Below are positions 58,139 through 64,000 of a stretch of DNA of 64,000 nt, piece after piece. Source of the stretch: Costus lasius (taxonomy: Eukaryota; Streptophyta; Magnoliopsida; Zingiberales; Costaceae); contig CM050449.1 in the NCBI GenBank assembly GCA_027563935.2, positions 53,709,949-53,773,948 of the forward strand. The letters run 5' to 3'. The position numbers and the translations under genes are program-made. Position 1 is the first letter of the stretch, and each line of letters begins with the position of its first letter. A model generated the notes under the pieces. The model was not told where the DNA came from. It did not search any database and saw only the letters and a list, made by a program, of their open reading frames with translations.

Positions 58139-59825
58139 TGTTGGGGTATGCCCTTAAGGCTAATGTTTGAGGCCTCGGGATTGTTTCAGTATCATGTATA
58201 AACTTCATGTTTATAAAGGCAATGGTTATTATTCATGTTGTTGCATTATCTGCTGTCATATGTATACTTCTGAATAATGTCTCAATGCTGTTCAGCTTGG
58301 CTGACATGCAGTTAAGTCCTTAGTCGAGATATCTTGGTGAACATGAGACAGCCTTGATATGATTGAGACTAATATGTGTTCTAATCTTATAGGATGCTTC
58401 GAGCATGGAATAAGATGTAGACTCATAGGTACATTGGATGTACTGGACAGACCCTACTAGGATGTTCAATTGCTTGTCACAATGTGAATAATCCTTGTAT
58501 GCAAACAAGTGGCATACTTCCTCTGACTTGAGATCACTTGTGTTTCTAAATGATGATTGTCATTGTTTTGAGGTAGTTCAATATCATTTGAAACATAATG
58601 GTTATAGACTATCTTGGATAATGATCATGAGTCAGGTTAGGACACTAGTGATAGATAAAGGATTGCCGTCTCCTAGTTTGGAGTGTGATGTTCTAAAGGG
58701 GCCCCCTGGATGAGATGATTGAGAAAGTGTATGGCCATACCCAGATGACTATGTTCATCTGATCTAATCATTCTCATCATATTGGAGTTACAAGCTTGAC
58801 ACGCTTGTCCAATAAGAACATCCAGTGGCAAAGGAAACATGTATGTCTAGTGAAGTGGATTCACACTTGTGCTATGGTTTGGGTGTAGTCTTGGAAGACT
58901 CTTTCCTTTATATCGGGAGACAGTGATGTGTTGCTAGATACCCCTCACTGATCGTGATAACGTAAGTTATCGTTACCGACATTTAAAGGAAACCCTTAGG
59001 GTCGCACAATTTGATGATATGGCTTACTTAAGTCAGATCGTGTTGACTGAATTGTTTTGGTTCAGTTTAAGGGATTTAAACTCTGATTGTAAGTGAGATC
59101 TGGTCTGATCATGTTTGATTGATTAGGGCTTGAGATCGGTAAGCTTCGATCGAGAGAATTGATGCTAGATTGGTCAGATCAGGAGCATCAAGAGATGAAC
59201 GGTCAGATCTTGAATCTTAGGGTTTAAGGTGATCTGGACCAAGACTTGGCTTGATTTGGTCCTTGAACCAAATCCAACTTGAACCGGCTCATGTATGAGC
59301 ACATGGTTCAATTTAGAGGGATGAGCGTTCGGTTCACTTGGAGTGAACGCATAACGCATGTATTGAAGCATTTGCTATTTTTGGAAATTCGGTTTTCCAA
59401 AGTGAAAAACGCCTCCACGTTCGAGTGCAACGCTTCTCTATTCTCGTCTCTCGCCCCTTGCTCTCAAAGACTCACTCTTGCGTGGTGAAGGTTGACGACA
59501 AGAGAGGATTCGGCCAAGAAAAGTGTAGATCTCATCCCTTCCATACGATAAGGGCACTTGGAGAACCTTGCTAGCACAAGGAACACAAGGAGTAGTCATC
59601 ATCCTCTTGTGTGCGTCACCTTTGGAGGAGAGCCCTTTCGCCAACTTCTTCCAAGACGCCATTCGAATCAATGGCTATGGTATGATCTTCTTCTTGATCT
59701 ATTCAATCATTTGACAGTTGATCATATGGCATGTAAAAGATCTTTAAGAAACCCTTGCTTCCTTGCGAATTTTATATGCGCCTCCTATTAGGGTTTCGCC
59801 CCCCCTTAGATTTAGGGGGCTTTCA
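58139..59825 (+). repeat. 3' LTR of Ang5
   Basis: It follows CAAGTGGGAGAT (58127-58138) and ends GGGGGCTTTCA before the target duplicate TCTTC. The antisense ORF is at 58320-58508. Confidence 0.95.
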
Positions 59826-59830
59826 TCTTC

Positions 59831-60120
59831 TTCCAACTCAAGAACTACAAAATCCGTTGGAATGAAATATTTACCTACTTGGATAGGCACATCTTCAAGA
59901 AATCCCACAGGATATTTCACTAAACGATTGGCGAGCTGCTAAGATATAGAAGTTGGCTTGAGTTCCCCCATGTCCAATTTCCTGCAGATAGACAATGGCA
60001 TTAGGCTCACACTAGCACCCAAATCACATAAGGCTCGGTCAAAAGTCAAACTGCCAATAAAACAAGTGATAGAGAAACTACCTGGATCCTTTAGTTTGGG
60101 TGCACTTTGTTTTGGATAAC
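59831..60120 (-). pseudogene. Athila protease, N-terminal part (Ath3)
   Basis: On the minus strand this encodes DRALCDLGASVSLMPLSICR, the Athila-type retropepsin active site (DLGAS), followed by VKYPVGFLEDVPIQVGKYF. The rest of the domain is at 41462-41593, beyond Ang5. An in-frame TAG lies near 59939-59941. A one-base change near 60095 puts it out of frame with gag. Confidence 0.85.
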
Positions 60121-61467
60121 AGCACTACATTCCTCAGTTAAAGCCACAGTACCATAGTCCTCTATTTTTCTCTTATTATACAATATTTCTTTCAAAAATT
60201 TAGCATATGTGGGCATTTGATATAAAGCTTCAGTAAATGGAATGTTAATGTAAAGTTTTTTCAAAACATCTAAAAATTGCCCAAATTGTTTGTCTAACTT
60301 TTCTTGCACTAACCTTTGGGGAAAGGGTATAGGTGGCCTATATGGTGTAGGAGAATTAGGTTTAGAAATATATTCTTGACATGGCATGTCACCTTTAGGT
60401 TCGTCACACTGGTGAGGTGGCAAACAAGTTTGGGATTGCTCATACACAGAAGATTTCTCTAACTCTAATTCAATATCGTGATAATTTTTAGGCTCTTTTT
60501 CGCTACTCTCAATCATCCTTTTAGGTTCACATAGTTGTCTTCCACTCCTAGTAATAATGGCACTACAATGTTCCTTAGAGTCTAATTCAGTTATTTGATC
60601 TTCTAGAGTTTTATTATGAGTAGCTAAGGATTCTATTTGAGAAGTAAGATGACTAACCAATCCTTTAAGATTTTCAATCTTTCTATTTTGATTTGTCATT
60701 AATTGATTTTGGTCGGCCATAAACTTCTCAAGCATGGATTCAACATGAAAAGAACTAACCTCTTCAGTAAAGGCTTGCTGTCCTTTATCATTACCAAGCT
60801 GATGACAAACAAGCATTCCTTCTTCAGGAGTCCATTGAGTATGATTCAAGGACATCTCTTCAATCAGAGTATAAGCATCTTCAATGGTTCTGCTCATGAG
60901 GGCTCCTCCTGCAACAGCATCAATAATCAGTCGGGTATTATAGAATAGACCATTATAGAATGTATGCATTAAAACCCAATTTTCAAGGCCATGGTGAGGG
61001 CACTTCCATTGCAAATCATAGAATCGCTCCCATGCCTCGCTGAATGATTCTCCATCCTTCTGTGTAAAGCTTGTGATCTGATTTCTTAATTGGATGGTTT
61101 TGCTTGGTGGAAAGTACTTCATTAGGAAAGCATTTGATAGTTGTTCCCAAGTGGTGAAGGTGACGGCATGTCGAGAATGCAACCAAGAACATGCGCGGTC
61201 CCTGAGAGAGAAAGGAAATAATCTTAGTTTCAATGCATCATCAAAAACTCCACTAATTTTAATAGTGTCACAATATTCAAGAGAAATATATAAATGTGAA
61301 TAAGGATCTTCAATTGATGATCCTCCAAATTGATTTTGCTGGATCATAGATAAGAAAGCAGGCTTCATTTCAAAATTAGTAGCCTCAATTGCTGGTCTAG
61401 AAATGCTAAAGTGTATCTCGTGTGGATTAGGGGTTGCATAGTCCCTCAATGATCTTCTTTTTGCCAT
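60091..61467 (-). pseudogene. Athila gag (Ath3)
   Basis: The frame is open from 61545. I prefer the ATG at 61467 (MAKRRSLRDYATPNPHEI), because it starts the conserved Athila gag, giving 458 codons. The retrotransposon gag domain contains LRLFPFSLRDRACSWL, FLMKYFPPSKTIQLRNQI and FTQKDGESFSEAWERFYDL. A coiled-coil-like Asn/Gln-rich stretch (LMTNQNRKIENLKGLVSHL) and a Pro-rich segment (RPPIPFPQRL) follow. The frame ends VIQNKVHPN by frameshift just before protease. Gag itself is unbroken but is cut off from pol. Confidence 0.9.
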
Positions 61468-61600
61468 CTCTAAATTTCCTGCGCACACTAGAGTAGATGG
61501 ATCAAATGACTCAAGTAAATAGAAAAGAACAAAAAGATAGAACATAAATAAAACCTAGTCTAGCAATACTTTCAATATCTTCCATATTGACAAAAACTAA

Positions 61601-61620
61601 GGTCCCCGACAACGGCACCA
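61601..61620 (-). other. primer binding site of Ath3 (Asp-type tRNA)
   Basis: The minus strand reads TGGTGCCGTTGTCGGGGACC, the Athila-type site that matches the 3' end of plant tRNA-Asp. It lies nine bases from the 5' LTR. Confidence 0.9.
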
Positions 61621-61629
61621 AAAACTTAG

Positions 61630-63641
61630 TGTATCCCGACAAGTAGGTGCACAAACTTATCTCTCGTGGATACTCAGGATACCAAAGACTTGTTGTGTCC
61701 AAAAACTTGTTGTTACTTCCACAAGTGCATGGATACTCAAAGTAATAAAGAAACTATCGAATCCACATAGACCTACGTTGTCAAATACCAAATAATTGAT
61801 TTCTTACAATATAGGCAATCGAATAGAAGTCAAGCAATGATCAAAAAACACACGGGAGAGTATAATAAGAGAGAGACTGGGACTAGGGTTTTATTCACTT
61901 TAATTTTCATGACTAGATAAAAATAGATGTTCATCAATCCAGTTTTACAATGATAAAGACATAATTTACTTCATTAGTGGATTATCTCACATTCGTGCAG
62001 GGACTAATATTCGCTTTCGCGCAACATTTTTATCCCAACGCTGTAAATAAGTAAATCACCAAACGAAGAATTCAAGGATCACTTTCGTGCATCCGAATTC
62101 TAAGTTGATCGTCTCGAGTGGAATCTCAAGGAACGCTTTCGCGTATCCGAGTTTCAACACACGTTCTACCTATGGTTCTCCAACGTTCTAATCTTCACTT
62201 TCGTGCAAGATCTCCACGTTTGACACAATAACTCAATCCTAGGTTCATAATTATCAAACATGGCAATAAAATTTCTAAAATCAAGAAATAAGAATTTAAC
62301 CTAATATCCTACGGTGAGTTCCTATTATTCAATTTTAGGGTTCCAAGTAAACAAGCAAATCACTTTTCAGTCCATATTGCAAAAACTCTATATCATGCAT
62401 GACAATAAATAAACTAAGGAGAATTTAGAACAATAATCGCATAGGTAGAATCATCAAAATAGAACTATCATGATGAAAGTAAAAAGTATTTAGTCATTGA
62501 GAAAATCAAAGGGAATTACTCCCATGCCCCATCAAGGTTTAAGCTAGCATAGTGAAGGAGTTACAATAATCCATGGTTTCAAAAGATCAAAAATCAAAGG
62601 GAAAAGAGGGTTTCAGAAAATACACCACGGCTATAATATAAATTACAGCCGTAATTTTGAGTTAAGTGTCGATGAACAGTAGCAGCGCCTCCCCGTTTGT
62701 TGATTTCTCCTCCAATTGATCTCTTTAACCTCTGAAACTTCTAGGGTGTGTTCTCTTACTCCAGGTGTAGCTTCCCTTCAAATTTCACGGCCGGAGATGC
62801 ACTGTGTGTGTCGCGGCGGTGAAACCCTAGGTGGCAGCTGAAATCTCGATTAATCTCTGTATGATGGATGAAAATTGGGGCTTTTGGTGTCCTTCTGTTC
62901 TCCTCATCCAGAGCTTTTTTTCTTCTTCTTATGACTTCAAGTTTATAGGTCTGGATCGTCCGCAATCTTCTCCGCAAAAATTGGGCTTCGAATTGGACTG
63001 TGGAAGTCGAATTCGGAAATGGAATTACAGCAGTGTAATATGTTACAGCACTGCTGTAAAATCGGGAGAGTTCTCTGTTCTGAAATTGCTGGCAAATATG
63101 GCACCGTAAAATGCTTTACGGCGGTGCCGTAAAATCGGCTGAACTCTCTGGTCGAAAATGTTTGGAAATTACGACCCGTGAAATAGTTTACGGTAGTGCC
63201 GTAATTTCAGTGAATCTCTCTGGTCTAAAAGCGTTCCAAATTATGACCATGTAATGTCTTGCGGCAGTGCTGTAAAATCCAAAAAATGTTCTGGTGAAAA
63301 ACTCCCTAAAATTACAGCAGGTGCTCTGATCTTACGGTATCGTATGGAAATACAGTACCATAATATAGATTACGGCCATGCCGTATTTTGGTTTATTGCT
63401 CTGATTTACGTGAAATTTGTCATGTGATCTCCTCTTAATGATAGTAACTCTTCCTTGTATTTGATTTTGCTTGAAAACGCCTAAAAATAGTGCCTTTTTA
63501 CCTAAAATTCACCAAAAACCAAAATAAAATAGATTTTGCAATATTTGATAAAATTGGCATAAAAAAGGCAAAAGAGTTTCAATTTAGCATGAAAAGGTAT
63601 ATAAAATGATACAAAATATATTATATATTTTGGTGCCATCA
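61630..63641 (-). repeat. 5' LTR of Ath3
   Basis: This is the complete 2,012-bp LTR. The plus strand runs TGTATCCCGACA to GGTGCCATCA, giving TG...CA ends on both strands. It is the best reference for the Athila LTRs here. It includes the U3 palindrome cluster and a region with repeated TTTCGTGCA words (about 62075-62210). Confidence 0.92.
63020..63400 (-). repeat. palindrome cluster in the Ath3 5' LTR
   Basis: Six or more dyads are present, for example TTACAGCACTGCTGTAA (63043-63059), TTTACGGCGGTGCCGTAAAA (63115-63134) and TTTACGGTAGTGCCGTAATT (63187-63206). Some keep CG steps and others show TG/CA replacements on both arms. They lie 240-620 bp from the LTR start. Confidence 0.85.
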
Positions 63642-64000
63642 GCTTTTCTCCTTGATTTTTGATCCTCTGATACTATGGATTATTCTAATATTTCTACCAT
63701 GCTAGCTTAAACTTCTTTTGGGACATGGGGGAGTAATTCCCTTTGATTTCTTAATGACTAGATGATTTTTTTATTATTTCATCAAGTATAATTTTAGTAT
63801 GATAATTCTGCTTCTGTGATAATTGTTCTTAATTCACCATAGATTCTTATTATCAAGCATGTTTTAGAGTTTTCACAATAAGGACCGAAAGGTGATTTGC
63901 GTGAGACCTTGGAACCCTAAAATTGAATGTTAGGAACTCACCATAAGAAATTAGGATTGTTCTTATTTCTTAATTTTAGAAGTTTAATGCCATGATTGAT
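63642..64000 (+). repeat. Ath2 LTR, right part
   Basis: This is collinear with Ath1 LTR sequence at about 19690-20050 (CATGCTAGCTTAAACTT, GACATGGGGG, TTAGGAACTCA) and continues the LTR cut at 24013. It runs off the window edge. No gene is present. Confidence 0.75.

Larger units (their letters stand above)
41594..59825 (+). mobile_element. Angela-like copia element carrying Ang6 (Ang5)
   Basis: It is flanked by TCTTC at 41589-41593 and 59826-59830. It has two 1,687-bp LTRs, a primer site (43283-43294), leader, gag, pol and polypurine tract (58127-58138). Without Ang6 it is about 9.1 kb. By eye the LTRs differ at about 13 sites, under 1%. It landed in the protease coding region of Ath3. It is dead: the start codon is lost, there is a nonsense codon at 55341 and Ang6 splits gag. 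Confidence 0.96.
24014..63641 (-). mobile_element. Athila-like element nested by five insertions (Ath3)
   Basis: Read from right to left: 5' LTR (61630-63641), Asp-type primer site, gag, split protease, RT, integrase, palindrome spacer, non-coding stretch, and a 3' LTR at 24014-29389. Removing the later insertions leaves about 9.7 kb. RNase H and the start of integrase are missing at block Z, and ORF-1 is missing. It lies inside the LTR of Ath2, whose halves flank it. The target duplicate is not clear, and the left terminal TG reads TA. All coding parts carry stops or frameshifts. Confidence 0.85.

Noticed and set aside
24014..63641. Two unrelated Athila LTRs facing each other at 24013 and 63641
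   Set aside because: The plus-strand LTR sequence left of 24014 continues at 63642, and the minus-strand LTR pieces match each other, so one nested element is the simpler reading.

Overview
The window looks like nuclear DNA of a flowering plant, from a repeat-rich and probably heterochromatic region. Every coding stretch I could identify belongs to an LTR retrotransposon. I found no host gene, tRNA, rRNA or CRISPR array. The species cannot be named from the sequence. The Ty1/copia elements resemble the Angela/BARE lineage: LTRs of about 1.7 kb starting TGTTGGGGTATGCCC and an initiator-Met primer site. The Ty3/gypsy elements are Athila-like: an Asp-type primer site, Athila-type gag, an FMDD reverse transcriptase and an ORF-1 downstream of integrase.

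Layout. 1-4672 is the 3' part of an Angela copy (Ang1). It sits in the 3' part of a chromovirus-like LTR (4673-5512), which interrupts an Athila-like element, Ath1 (5513-about 20077). The ORF-1 of Ath1 is split by a complete, very young Angela element, Ang2 (7941-17053, TSD CCCAT, uninterrupted 1,293-codon gag-pol). A 3' fragment of a second copia family (20078-21378) separates Ath1 from Ath2 (21379-24013, resuming at 63642).

The LTR of Ath2 is split by a 39.6-kb nest, Ath3 (24014-63641, minus strand). Its decayed parts read from right to left: 5' LTR, primer site, gag, protease, RT, integrase, spacer and 3' LTR. Inside Ath3 lie: a solo copia LTR (24343-27753) that itself holds a solo Angela LTR (24918-26594); a rearranged gypsy element with a duplicated protease-like segment, GypX (29417-34326); block Z (36767-40096), with a 96-bp minisatellite and another solo Angela LTR (36996-38690); and Angela element Ang5 (41594-59825), whose gag zinc knuckle is split by an inverted Angela element, Ang6 (45864-54970).

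How it works together. Ang2 is the only copy that could plausibly be autonomous. All the others carry nonsense codons, frameshifts, deletions or insertions. LTR divergence agrees with the nesting order: Ang5 about 13 differences, Ang6 about 5 and Ang2 1, all counted by eye.

The least explained signals are non-coding. These are clusters of short palindromes (TTACGGTACCGTAA type) in the Athila LTRs and spacers, covarying hairpins in the Angela leader with a similar motif repeated three times in the chromovirus-like LTR, a B-box-like and TATA-bearing module in the Angela leader, and the B-A-PBS-B-A tandem structure of GypX.
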